7,816 bases of DNA from JANQRV01 sp964533785 (lineage in GTDB: Bacteria; Bacteroidota; Bacteroidia; Chitinophagales; Saprospiraceae): assembly GCA_964533785.1 (NCBI GenBank), contig CAZHNG010000316.1, positions 1 to 7,816 of the forward strand, in the 5' to 3' direction. The notes under the pieces were generated by a model. The model was given only the letters and a program-made list of their open reading frames with translations. It was not told the origin of the DNA and ran no database searches. This document shows, in pieces, positions 1-7,267 of this stretch (positions are counted from its first letter, which is position 1; every line of letters begins with the position of its first letter). A program made the translations under genes and the position numbers.

Positions 1-1
1 T

Positions 2-1459
2 GTATTTTTTCCTCTTTTTCAGGCGCTTCGCCATGTGCGAAACTTAAGTTATAAAAGGATTAACGAAGCATGGTCGAATCTTTCAGCAAAAATAGCTCTC
101 GAAAAAAGGCAAAGGTTCAAATCTATCATTCAAAATAATTATGAATTCTTTTTTGAACCGATTGAAATCGGAGGAACTCAAGGTAGAGATGCAATTACCG
201 GAGAAGAGTTTTCTTATGCGGAGCAAGACGGAAATGGACAATTGGTTTCTCAAAAAATCAAGTATTTGAAAAATGGATCAGAAGTAAAATGTAATACTTA
301 CCAACAAATTGAGTTAGGGCGTAGGTTAAGATCTTTCAATAATTGGATCATATCTAATCAAAGAGTTAATCGATGGGAGAAGAAAGCGCTCGCGATGGAG
401 TTGTGTGAACTTGGTTATTTCAACTATTTTTTGGATGAACAATCATCCCAGGATATTGAAACGCAAGAACTACATTCGGCTGACAATTGTATAATCAACT
501 ATATTCCAGGTCTTTCTGAAGAGAATAGTAATAAACCCCTCAACCTAAAAGGAAACAACAATATATTCAATTTTGAATATTACGGAGGCAATGACTATCC
601 AAAGGACGGCCAGGGTGAGCCCTTAACTTTTGATAAAATGGCAGCTGCTGGGCCCGGTGCTAACAAACTTGGGATTCTAAGAATGGATATAGATAATCTC
701 GGGGCGATATTCATCCGTGGTTTTGATGAATCATACAGGACATTTTCAAGGTACAGCACGCTAAGTCGAAATTTAGAATACTTCTTCAAAGGCTATTTGA
801 ATTTCATTTGGAATAGTTCAGAAGATTTCAAAACCAAAACATTTATCATTTATTCCGGAGGTGATGATTTATTTGTGACAGGACAATGGAGTACCTTAAT
901 TGACTTCGCTATTAAGGTCAGGAAGGCATTTAAGGCTTTCGTGTGCCAAAATCCAGAACTTACCATCTCAGGAGGGATAGTCCTAGTTCCCGGAAAATTT
1001 CCGATAGCAAAGGCAGCAGATCTTGCAGAAGAAGCTGAGAAAAAAGCCAAATCTTACAGAAAAGGGGACTCGACAAAAAATGCATTTTGCCTCTTCGATA
1101 CTCCCTTAAGTTGGGATGATGAATTTGTAGTTGTACAACAAATAAAAGAAGAATTGACTGGTTTCATTAAAAATGACCAGTTACCTCGCGGCTTACTTAA
1201 CAAACTTATCAATTACTCTGAAATTGCCAAACTTCAATCCAATAAAAAGCTTAACCCATCTTGGAAATGGATGTTAGCTTATGATTTTAGTAGAGCTGCA
1301 AAGTCCATGAATAATTCAGACGCAAGCAGTTTTTACCGTCAATTAAAAATTGCGGTTTTCAGTGGAGAATGGAAAGAAGATGGGATGAAATACGATAATT
1401 TTTTAGAACTACTTTCTGTTGCTGCCAGATGGGCAGAATTAGAAACCAAAACAAATTAA
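2..1459 (+). CDS. cas10: Cas10/Csm1, large subunit of the type III-A effector (5'-truncated by window edge)
   Basis: Signature subunit of the Csm complex. On target-RNA binding, its Palm2 domain converts ATP to cyclic oligoadenylate, the second messenger for Csm6. The reading frame is open to the left edge, so the GTG at 35 is not a credible start; 485 codons are visible, whereas the family usually has about 750-900 residues. The N-terminal HD nuclease domain and most of Palm1 are therefore outside the window, and nothing can be said about DNase activity. Palm2 is clear: a first metal-binding motif RMDIDNLG (its two Asp codons at 686 and 692) and SGGDDLF, with GGDD at 857-868. The cyclase therefore looks intact. 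A helical D4-like region fills the C-terminus. The zinc-ribbon region between the Palms is degenerate: RDAITGEE and KCNTYQQIELG keep only one cysteine. The stop lies 3 bases before csm2, as expected for an operon. Confidence 0.95.
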   Translation, partial: VFFPLFQALRHVRNLSYKRINEAWSNLSAKIALEKRQRFKSIIQNNYEFFFEPIEIGGTQGRDAITGEEFSYAEQDGNGQLVSQKIKYLKNGSEVKCNTYQQIELGRRLRSFNNWIISNQRVNRWEKKALAMELCELGYFNYFLDEQSSQDIETQELHSADNCIINYIPGLSEENSNKPLNLKGNNNIFNFEYYGGNDYPKDGQGEPLTFDKMAAAGPGANKLGILRMDIDNLGAIFIRGFDESYRTFSRYSTLSRNLEYFFKGYLNFIWNSSEDFKTKTFIIYSGGDDLFVTGQWSTLIDFAIKVRKAFKAFVCQNPELTISGGIVLVPGKFPIAKAADLAEEAEKKAKSYRKGDSTKNAFCLFDTPLSWDDEFVVVQQIKEELTGFIKNDQLPRGLLNKLINYSEIAKLQSNKKLNPSWKWMLAYDFSRAAKSMNNSDASSFYRQLKIAVFSGEWKEDGMKYDNFLELLSVAARWAELETKTN

Positions 1460-1462
1460 TCG

Positions 1463-1912
1463 ATGAATAAAAGAACCAATAAACATTATAAGGATGACAG
1501 GCCAAAAACTAAAGTGCCTGAATTTGAGTCAGGCTGGATAAGCGACTCAATCACTGATCAAACAATAGAATACGCAGAGTCGCTCGGGTTAAGGTTAAAG
1601 GAAGAAAGGTTTTCTTCTTCCCAATTTAGAAATTTTTATGGCGAGTTAAAGCGCATACAGCTTAGTGGGATAACAAAAAACAAAACCAGTTTTCTGCTAT
1701 TGAAACCCAAAATGGCATACGCAGCGGCTAGGTCGAAAAAAGATAATAAAGGATCTGGAGGCGGTGCGAGTCTATTTAAGAACCACATTTTTCAGATGAT
1801 TGATCAAGTTAGGTTAGAAGAAGAGGAATATGAAAGAAGATTTAAAAATTTCTGCGATTTAGTGGAAGCAGTTTTAGCCTTTCATAAGGCAGCAGAGGCA
1901 AAAATTAATTAG
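1463..1912 (+). CDS. csm2: Csm2, small subunit of the type III-A effector complex
   Basis: Small, mostly helical protein of 149 residues that, in characterised Csm complexes, forms the minor filament alongside the Csm3 backbone and helps hold crRNA and target RNA. Family features are SSQFRNFY at residues 52-59, equivalent to the conserved S-Q-(I/L)-R-x-F segment, and LLLKPKMAYAAAR at 78-90, the conserved 'L-x-P-K-x-A-Y-x-x-(G/A)-R' stretch. A basic, glycine-rich linker follows (residues 91-101) and then an acidic and basic C-terminal helix. The first 20 or so residues are highly charged and look disordered. The ATG starts 3 bases after the cas10 stop, and position between cas10 and csm3 is the standard csm order, which makes the call firm despite the low conservation of this family. 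Confidence 0.93.
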   Translation: MNKRTNKHYKDDRPKTKVPEFESGWISDSITDQTIEYAESLGLRLKEERFSSSQFRNFYGELKRIQLSGITKNKTSFLLLKPKMAYAAARSKKDNKGSGGGASLFKNHIFQMIDQVRLEEEEYERRFKNFCDLVEAVLAFHKAAEAKIN

Positions 1913-1926
1913 CAAACAATAAAGTC

Positions 1927-2709
1927 ATGAAACTAAAAAAGAAAATTTTTATACGCGGCAAAGTCATAGCTAAAACAGGTTTAATGATAGGAGGTGCAGG
2001 AACAGCACTTGGGATTGGAGGCCCTGACAAAATGGTGATTCGCAATCCAATTAATAATGAACCTTATATTCCTGGAAGTTCTCTAAAGGGAAAAATGCGC
2101 GCCTTGACCGAGCTTTGCTACGGTTATGTTAAAGATGTTGATATGAGTAATGTAAAAAACGGACCAAGCGATAATCCTGAGCATATCACAGCCCTTTTGT
2201 ACGGATCCACTCATAAAGAAACTTCCAAGCAAAGACCTTCAAGGATTATTGTAAGAGATGGTAAATTGTTAAATGGCGAAAGCTTTGGAGACAAGACAGA
2301 TCTTCCTTTTACTGAAGCTAAAACAGAAGTGATAATTGATAGAATTACTTCTGCGGCAATGCCTAGAACCTTCGAAAGAGTGCCGGCAGGAGCCGAATTT
2401 TTACTGGACATCGTAGTAAATATTTTTGACCACGACGATAAAGAACAAGAACTGTTCAACCACACCATAAAAGGGCTTATGCTGGTCCAGGATGATTATT
2501 TAGGAGGTAGTGGTTCACGAGGAAGTGGTCAAGTCCAATTTATTATTGAATCGATTACTGAAAGGGATAGTGACTTTTACCAAAGTGAAAAGATGGAAGT
2601 CAATTCACAAAATTTACTATCCAATTATTCTATTCCTAAAGAGCTATTAAATGCACCAAGAATATCAAATACGGAAATTGAAGTTTCTGAGTCCACTGCA
2701 TCTCTCTAA
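1927..2709 (+). CDS. csm3: Csm3, RAMP backbone subunit and target-RNA endoribonuclease
   Basis: Csm3 (Cas7 group) polymerises along the crRNA as the backbone of the complex and cuts bound target RNA at 6-nucleotide intervals. The 260-residue protein shows TGLMIGG (17-23), the IGGPD segment with Asp34 as the probable catalytic aspartate (equivalent to the Asp mutated to kill RNA cleavage in other Csm3 proteins), YIPGSSLKGK (47-56), and the RAMP glycine-rich loop LGGSGSRGSG (192-201). The ATG is 14 bases after csm2, preceded by A-rich sequence with no Shine-Dalgarno. The last 20 codons overlap the start of csm4 in another frame. Those residues form a tail rich in Ser, Glu and Thr after the RAMP fold and are probably dispensable for the core. 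Identification and activity are well supported by motifs. Confidence 0.96.
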   Translation: MKLKKKIFIRGKVIAKTGLMIGGAGTALGIGGPDKMVIRNPINNEPYIPGSSLKGKMRALTELCYGYVKDVDMSNVKNGPSDNPEHITALLYGSTHKETSKQRPSRIIVRDGKLLNGESFGDKTDLPFTEAKTEVIIDRITSAAMPRTFERVPAGAEFLLDIVVNIFDHDDKEQELFNHTIKGLMLVQDDYLGGSGSRGSGQVQFIIESITERDSDFYQSEKMEVNSQNLLSNYSIPKELLNAPRISNTEIEVSESTASL

Positions 2710-3652
2710 TGGGGCCAATTTCTACGATCAGAGTAACAAAGTTTTACAGTCTGACACCATCAAGTCAGCAATTTTTGTGGCCAGTCTGCAACTTGGTTAT
2801 GAATTGATAGAAGCTAAGGCGTTATTTGATGGTTGCAGGGTAAGTTCTGCATTTCCCTACTATAAGACGGAATATTTTTTTCCTAAGCCAATGTGTAGAA
2901 TCCAAGAAATAGAAGATATTGAAAAAGAGCGACAAGGGAAAATTCTAAAAAAGATTAAGTACCTGGGCAGAACGTACTTTGAGGACCTTATAAATGGTGG
3001 TAATCGTCACATTAAGACAGCACATATTTTTGATGGAGAATACGTGACAGATACGGAACTTATTAATAATGGCGATACAATACTGAAAAGTGGAATAGCT
3101 CAAAGAGTTACGATTGAACCCGATCATCAAGATGAGACGACTACCTTCTATACGGAAAGACTATTTTTCGGGGATGAAGCTGGGCTGTATTTTTTTGTTG
3201 ATTTTGACAGTGAACATATACAAGGAATGTTTGATCAAGCGCTTCATCTATTAGGAGATAATGGTATTGGAACGGATCGTTCTGTAGGGAATGGCAACTT
3301 TGAAGTATTAAAAGGACAATCGTCATTGGTTTTGGATGTGCCAAATGGCGATTCTACCGAACTCATCAACCTATCCCTTTTTTGCCCAGAAAGAACAGAA
3401 TTGAATAATAACCTTCTTGATCGGAGTAGTTACCAATTGATTAAGCGAGGAGGATACATCGCTAGCCCTGAGCAAATTGACAATATTACTATCCGGAAAA
3501 AGTCGGTTTATATGTTCGATGTAGGAAGTGTTTTTCCAAAGACCGATTTAAAGGGTAAGATCGTAGACTTGAAACCCGATTACGAGCCTCTAAAACACTC
3601 AATCTATCGGGATGGGCGTCCATTTTTTGTTTCTGCAAAATTGACTTCTTGA
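2651..3652 (+). CDS. csm4: Csm4, RAMP subunit capping the crRNA 5' handle
   Basis: Csm4 (Cas5 group) binds the 5' repeat-derived handle of the crRNA and bridges Cas10 to the Csm3 filament. The 333-residue protein opens with a first RAMP strand, RKLKFLSPLHLS (8-19), then SDTIKSAIF (34-42), the conserved S-D-T-(L/I)-x-S-A segment of Csm4. A glycine-rich loop GDNGIGTDRSVGNG lies at 202-215. The start at 2651 is chosen because these two motifs begin immediately after it; a later start would remove the first beta strand. This makes the gene overlap the end of csm3 by 59 bases in a different frame, much longer than the usual 1-4 bases, and suggests translational coupling. Its stop (TGA, 3650-3652) falls 2 bases before the ATG of csm5. 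Confidence 0.95.
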   Translation: MHQEYQIRKLKFLSPLHLSNGANFYDQSNKVLQSDTIKSAIFVASLQLGYELIEAKALFDGCRVSSAFPYYKTEYFFPKPMCRIQEIEDIEKERQGKILKKIKYLGRTYFEDLINGGNRHIKTAHIFDGEYVTDTELINNGDTILKSGIAQRVTIEPDHQDETTTFYTERLFFGDEAGLYFFVDFDSEHIQGMFDQALHLLGDNGIGTDRSVGNGNFEVLKGQSSLVLDVPNGDSTELINLSLFCPERTELNNNLLDRSSYQLIKRGGYIASPEQIDNITIRKKSVYMFDVGSVFPKTDLKGKIVDLKPDYEPLKHSIYRDGRPFFVSAKLTS

Positions 3653-3654
3653 AT

Positions 3655-4782
3655 ATGCAAATACAACTAAAAACACTTTCTCCAGTACATATCGGAAGCG
3701 GTAATCAAATAACTCCTAATGCAGAGTATCTCTATTTTCCCGAGCATAAAGAGTTAGTCATTATAGATGATCGAAAAATACTTGAAATCGTTGGTGAGGA
3801 AGAAATCCCTACTTGGCTCGATTATATCGAAAAGCGTGAGCAATCTTTTGTCGATTATTTGTTGCGTCGGTCACCGGATCTGAAGCCCAAACAAGTTGCT
3901 AAACGTTTCATCAAGTATAATGGGAGGAGAAGAATAGGAACGAATAGTCCTTTAAGAGAGCAAATACATAACGGAATGGGATACCCCTATTTTCCAGGTT
4001 CATCTATTAAAGGGGCTTTCAGGACTGCCTTGTTTGGTAACAAGATGGTAGAATCTGAAGAAAAATTACAGGAAGAAAAAATATACCGCACAAATAGGAA
4101 CAGAAAATTTTTTTCAGACAAAAAGCTTGTTCAAAATATATTTGGAAGTGATCCCAACAAAGACTGGTTAAGAATTTTACAAGTTTCCGATTTTCATTTC
4201 AACGTTCTTACCGAGGCAAATTTTGTAGAAACTTTAAACGAAGACCAAAGTGAAAACCTATTTATCAAACATAGAGTTAAGCAACTTACAGAATTGATCC
4301 CAGCAGGAATATTGGCCTATGGGAAAATCAAAATTAATCGAAACCTACAAAAAGCCGCAGCAAAAAAAGCCAGAAGCAAGGAACCAGTCTTTCAAACTGC
4401 CAAAGCCTACGAAATTACGTTAAAAGACCTATTTGAGGAAGTTAATAAACACTCTGCGCGACTGATCGATGAAGAAATAAGACTCTACGAAAAGCTGGAT
4501 TTCCCAAGAGAAGTGGAAGGGTTTGTGGACAACCTCATTGCAATTGAAAAAGCCATTCTCCAAGCCGATGAAAATTCTTGCGTTTTGAGACTTGGATTTG
4601 GCACTGGATACAGAAATATGACTGGTGATTGGACTGAAGATCGTCTAGATAAAAATTTACGTACTCGACTTAGTGATGCCGTTAGGGGTAAGAGGTATTC
4701 CGATTTTGAAATGCCAAAAACCCGGAAAATTGTTTCCGGTGGCCAGCCTCTTGGATATGTTCAATTAACTTTCATGAAATAA
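3655..4782 (+). CDS. csm5: Csm5, RAMP subunit at the crRNA 3' end of the complex
   Basis: Csm5 (Cas7 group) caps the 3' end of the Csm filament and in studied systems is linked to crRNA 3' maturation by host nucleases. The protein shows an N-terminal RAMP strand LKTLSPVHIGSG, the FPGSSIKGAF motif (113-122) and a C-terminal LRLGFGTG loop (311-318), ending in PLGYVQLTF, all typical of Csm5. The ATG at 3655 gives 375 residues. A TTG at 3649 in the same frame would add two residues and overlap the csm4 stop by 4 bases; ATG is preferred because it is the stronger codon and places the conserved first strand at the very N-terminus. A lysine- and arginine-rich stretch around residues 221-242 (RNLQKAAAKKARSKE) is a likely RNA-facing or flexible insertion. 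A 71-base gap follows. Confidence 0.94.
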   Translation: MQIQLKTLSPVHIGSGNQITPNAEYLYFPEHKELVIIDDRKILEIVGEEEIPTWLDYIEKREQSFVDYLLRRSPDLKPKQVAKRFIKYNGRRRIGTNSPLREQIHNGMGYPYFPGSSIKGAFRTALFGNKMVESEEKLQEEKIYRTNRNRKFFSDKKLVQNIFGSDPNKDWLRILQVSDFHFNVLTEANFVETLNEDQSENLFIKHRVKQLTELIPAGILAYGKIKINRNLQKAAAKKARSKEPVFQTAKAYEITLKDLFEEVNKHSARLIDEEIRLYEKLDFPREVEGFVDNLIAIEKAILQADENSCVLRLGFGTGYRNMTGDWTEDRLDKNLRTRLSDAVRGKRYSDFEMPKTRKIVSGGQPLGYVQLTFMK

Positions 4783-4853
4783 TCTTGGAGAAGAAAGGTA
4801 ATAGAATTTTTTAGAACTAACCTATACAGTATTGACATTAATCATACGTCATA

Positions 4854-6266
4854 ATGAAAACAGCAATAATACTAACACTTGGTACTAGAGATATAAATAT
4901 TGATAAATCCGATTTTTTAAAGATTTGCTCCGAGGAAGAATGGAATAGTATTGCTGTCCCTGGAAAAATGGCAATAAGTCCAAGGACAGGAGGAGAATAT
5001 CTATTCAAAAAGCGAAAGCAGCTCTCCCATGTAATCCAGTACCCAATTTCTAAACCTGCAATAGAATATTGTATAGAAGAGGATGATGCCATCGATCAGG
5101 TAATTTTGGTGGCTACCGATCAAATTAATGAAGATGTATCAGCGTTTTTTTTGGAAAATGATACCTCTTATTTCGCAGAACTTTTAAAAAGCATTCTCAG
5201 TAACAATTATAAAGGTAAATTGGGCGAAAATGCTACACATATACTAAAAGCTAAAAAACAAGTTGCCAGCCTCGATAGCATGGTAGACTTTTTTAACGAT
5301 TCTAAGAATAGTAAAAACTTTTACAAAGTCTTGGATTATGATCGTATCTACTTACTTAATCAAGGAGGAATCCCATCCATAAATACAGCCTTAATGCTTC
5401 GGTGCATTGATTTATTTGGGGATAAGCTAATAATTCTGAGAGTTGATGAAGACGACCAGGAGTGCTATCCATTAAACTTCACGATGCAATTCCTCGAAAA
5501 CGCAAGAAAAAAGAGCATTAAAAAATACATTGAGTCTTATAATTACGCCTCAATCATTGAAACTACCACCAATGATGAACAACGTACCCTGGCTAGTTAC
5601 GCCCTATATCGGCTTTATTTTGACTTCAAGAAAGCCATAAACATTGTAAAAAAACTGAATACCAAAAATCGCTCGATTGGTAAACAGTTAGTGAAAGAAA
5701 CCCAAGCTATTACTCAGAACCAATTATCACAACTTCGTGAGGTGTATGCAAATGCACGGATTAAATTCAAACAAAAAGCTTACGTTGATTTTTTGTTAAG
5801 ACTTTTTCGGATAGTTGAGGAATATCCCAAAATAGAAATGCTTAAACACATTGACTTTGAGTTTGATCACAATAAGTTTGGAGAGGATATAAAAAACTAC
5901 CTTTCCAAGGCAGAGAACACTGAATTAAAAACATTTCTTTCTTCTCAAACTCTTAGAAATGGTAAAAGTTTAGACTACACTATTCCCGGTATTCCAACCT
6001 ATTTGGCTTTCCATCGATATTTTAAACGTGATGAAGCAGAGAAACTTGAAAAGTTACAACTTTTGTCGCAACTAAGAAACAAAAGTATTGGTGCACATGA
6101 CTTTCAACCAGTATCATTAGAACGAATAAAGGAGGTATTGTCAAAAAATGAGACATCCATAGAAGAAACATTTAATATACTAGATGAATTACTTGACTTT
6201 AATGAAAATCCTTTTGACAGGATCAATTCAATAATCCCCTCTCTCCCAAGTTCTTTGACATCCTAA
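4854..6266 (+). CDS. csm6: Csm6, CARF-HEPN ribonuclease activated by cyclic oligoadenylate
   Basis: Standalone effector that binds cyclic oligoadenylate made by Cas10 and then cuts single-stranded RNA without sequence-specific targeting, giving dormancy or slowing phage growth. The 470-residue protein begins with a CARF (Rossmann-like) domain: hydrophobic strand AIILTLGTRD (4-13), and the ligand-site motif NQGGIPSIN (169-177), which matches the CARF G-G-(T/I)-P segment. A helical C-terminal half carries the HEPN catalytic motif RNKSIGAHD with Arg408 and His415 (R-X6-H, within the R-X4-6-H rule). Both domains look intact. Active Csm6 proteins are dimers with a composite HEPN site; whether this one uses cA4 or cA6, or has ring-nuclease self-limitation, cannot be read from sequence. 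The gene follows a 71-base gap, so it may have its own promoter. It is AT-rich like the csm genes and ends 13 bases before the GC-rich cas1. Confidence 0.93.
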   Translation: MKTAIILTLGTRDINIDKSDFLKICSEEEWNSIAVPGKMAISPRTGGEYLFKKRKQLSHVIQYPISKPAIEYCIEEDDAIDQVILVATDQINEDVSAFFLENDTSYFAELLKSILSNNYKGKLGENATHILKAKKQVASLDSMVDFFNDSKNSKNFYKVLDYDRIYLLNQGGIPSINTALMLRCIDLFGDKLIILRVDEDDQECYPLNFTMQFLENARKKSIKKYIESYNYASIIETTTNDEQRTLASYALYRLYFDFKKAINIVKKLNTKNRSIGKQLVKETQAITQNQLSQLREVYANARIKFKQKAYVDFLLRLFRIVEEYPKIEMLKHIDFEFDHNKFGEDIKNYLSKAENTELKTFLSSQTLRNGKSLDYTIPGIPTYLAFHRYFKRDEAEKLEKLQLLSQLRNKSIGAHDFQPVSLERIKEVLSKNETSIEETFNILDELLDFNENPFDRINSIIPSLPSSLTS

Positions 6267-6279
6267 ACACCACCATACC

Positions 6280-7260
6280 ATGCACCTCATCTTAAACTCT
6301 TATGGCACCGCTCTGCACCGCAAGCAGCACCGCTTCGTCGTGTATACCCCGGAAGGTAAGGACTTTATCGTGCCGCAGCAAGTAAAATCCATTTCCGTTA
6401 GCCGGGGGGCCAAAGTAAGCTCCGATGCCGTATTGCTGGCTATTGAGCACGAGATCGATCTGTTGTTTATCGATGCGACCGGCACGCCCAAAGGTAGAGT
6501 ATGGAGCGTTCAGTACGGCTCCATTGCTACAATTCGTAAGAACCAGGTGGAATTTGCCTATTCCGCCAAAGCCGTAGCATGGGTCAAAACGCTGATCCAG
6601 TATAAGATGGACAGCCAGATCGCGCTCTTACTCTCTTTGCCGCCGACGGGTGACCGGGCTGCCCGTATAGTACAACGGGCGGTTAATGCATTGGAAGACC
6701 ACAAACGCAAGATCGGCAAAATACAGGGCGAAGTGGTGGCCGATGTGGCGCCCTCCCTGCGCGGCTGGGAAGGTGCCGCTACGCGCCGCTATTTCGAGGC
6801 CGTCAATGCCTTTCTGCCGGAAGCTTACCAGTTCGACCGACGCAGCCAGCGGCCAGCGGCCGATCCGTTCAACGCTTTGCTCAACTACGGCTACGGCATG
6901 CTCTACGGCAAGATCGAAGGTGCTTTGATCAAAGCCGGGATAGATCCCTACGCCGGTATCTTTCACCGCGATGATTACAACCGGCCGGTGCTTGTCTACG
7001 ACGTCATCGAGCGGTACCGGGTTTGGGTGGATTATGTCGTCATCCATCTGTGCCGGCAGGAAGCTTTTGCTGATGACTGCTTCAGTCAACGCCACGGCGG
7101 CTACTGGCTCGAAGGGCTCGGCAAGCGCATCCTCATCCAGGCCGTCAATGATTATCTGGCCGAAGTGATCAACCTCAAAGGTGTCGAGCGATCGCGTAGC
7201 GTACACCTGCAACGCTATGCCCACCAACTGGCTAAATTTTTCAAAACCTTCAAACCTTGA
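6280..7260 (+). CDS. cas1: Cas1, spacer integrase
   Basis: Metal-dependent integrase that, as a complex with Cas2, inserts new spacers at the leader end of the CRISPR array. The 326-residue length is normal and the protein is complete. The N-terminal beta domain (about 1-85) contains the strands LILNSYGTAL and DLLFIDATGTPKGRV. The helical catalytic domain carries LRGWEGAATRRYF with Glu164, the DPFNALLNYGYGMLY segment, GIFHRDD with His229, and VYDVIERYR with Asp241 and Glu244, matching the Glu/His/Asp metal site of the family. No reverse-transcriptase or Cas6 domain is fused. The start is the ATG 13 bases after csm6. Composition changes sharply here: GC-rich codons (CTG, GGC, CGC, GCC) replace the AT-rich usage of the csm genes. 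A primase-like gene follows after 7 bases where cas2 would often sit. Confidence 0.96.
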   Translation: MHLILNSYGTALHRKQHRFVVYTPEGKDFIVPQQVKSISVSRGAKVSSDAVLLAIEHEIDLLFIDATGTPKGRVWSVQYGSIATIRKNQVEFAYSAKAVAWVKTLIQYKMDSQIALLLSLPPTGDRAARIVQRAVNALEDHKRKIGKIQGEVVADVAPSLRGWEGAATRRYFEAVNAFLPEAYQFDRRSQRPAADPFNALLNYGYGMLYGKIEGALIKAGIDPYAGIFHRDDYNRPVLVYDVIERYRVWVDYVVIHLCRQEAFADDCFSQRHGGYWLEGLGKRILIQAVNDYLAEVINLKGVERSRSVHLQRYAHQLAKFFKTFKP

Positions 7261-7267
7261 ACCGAAC

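Noticed and set aside
35..37. GTG at 35 as the start of cas10
   Set aside because: The frame continues open to the window edge, and the family needs an HD and Palm1 domain upstream, so the gene is cut by the window and does not begin here.
1463..1912. Cmr5 or another type III-B small subunit for the gene after cas10
   Set aside because: The SSQFRNFY and LLLKPKMAYAAAR segments fit Csm2, and the neighbours are Csm3, Csm4, Csm5 and Csm6, so the system is III-A.
4832..4853. TTGACA at 4832-4837 just upstream of csm6 as a -35 promoter element
   Set aside because: No TATAAT-like element lies at a suitable distance; it would have to fall inside the csm6 start. Bacteroidota promoters also do not use this consensus, so a chance match is more likely.
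4854..6266. Card1/Can2-type CARF nuclease or Csx1 in place of Csm6
   Set aside because: The C-terminal half has the HEPN R-X6-H motif (Arg408, His415) and no PD-(D/E)xK pattern, which excludes Card1/Can2. Csx1 is related, but the link to csm genes and the overall arrangement favour Csm6.
6844..6864. Short tandem AGCGGCC repeat inside cas1
   Set aside because: Two copies of 7 bases in GC-rich coding sequence, leading into the conserved DPFNALLNYGYG segment in frame; no sign of a regulatory or mobile function.
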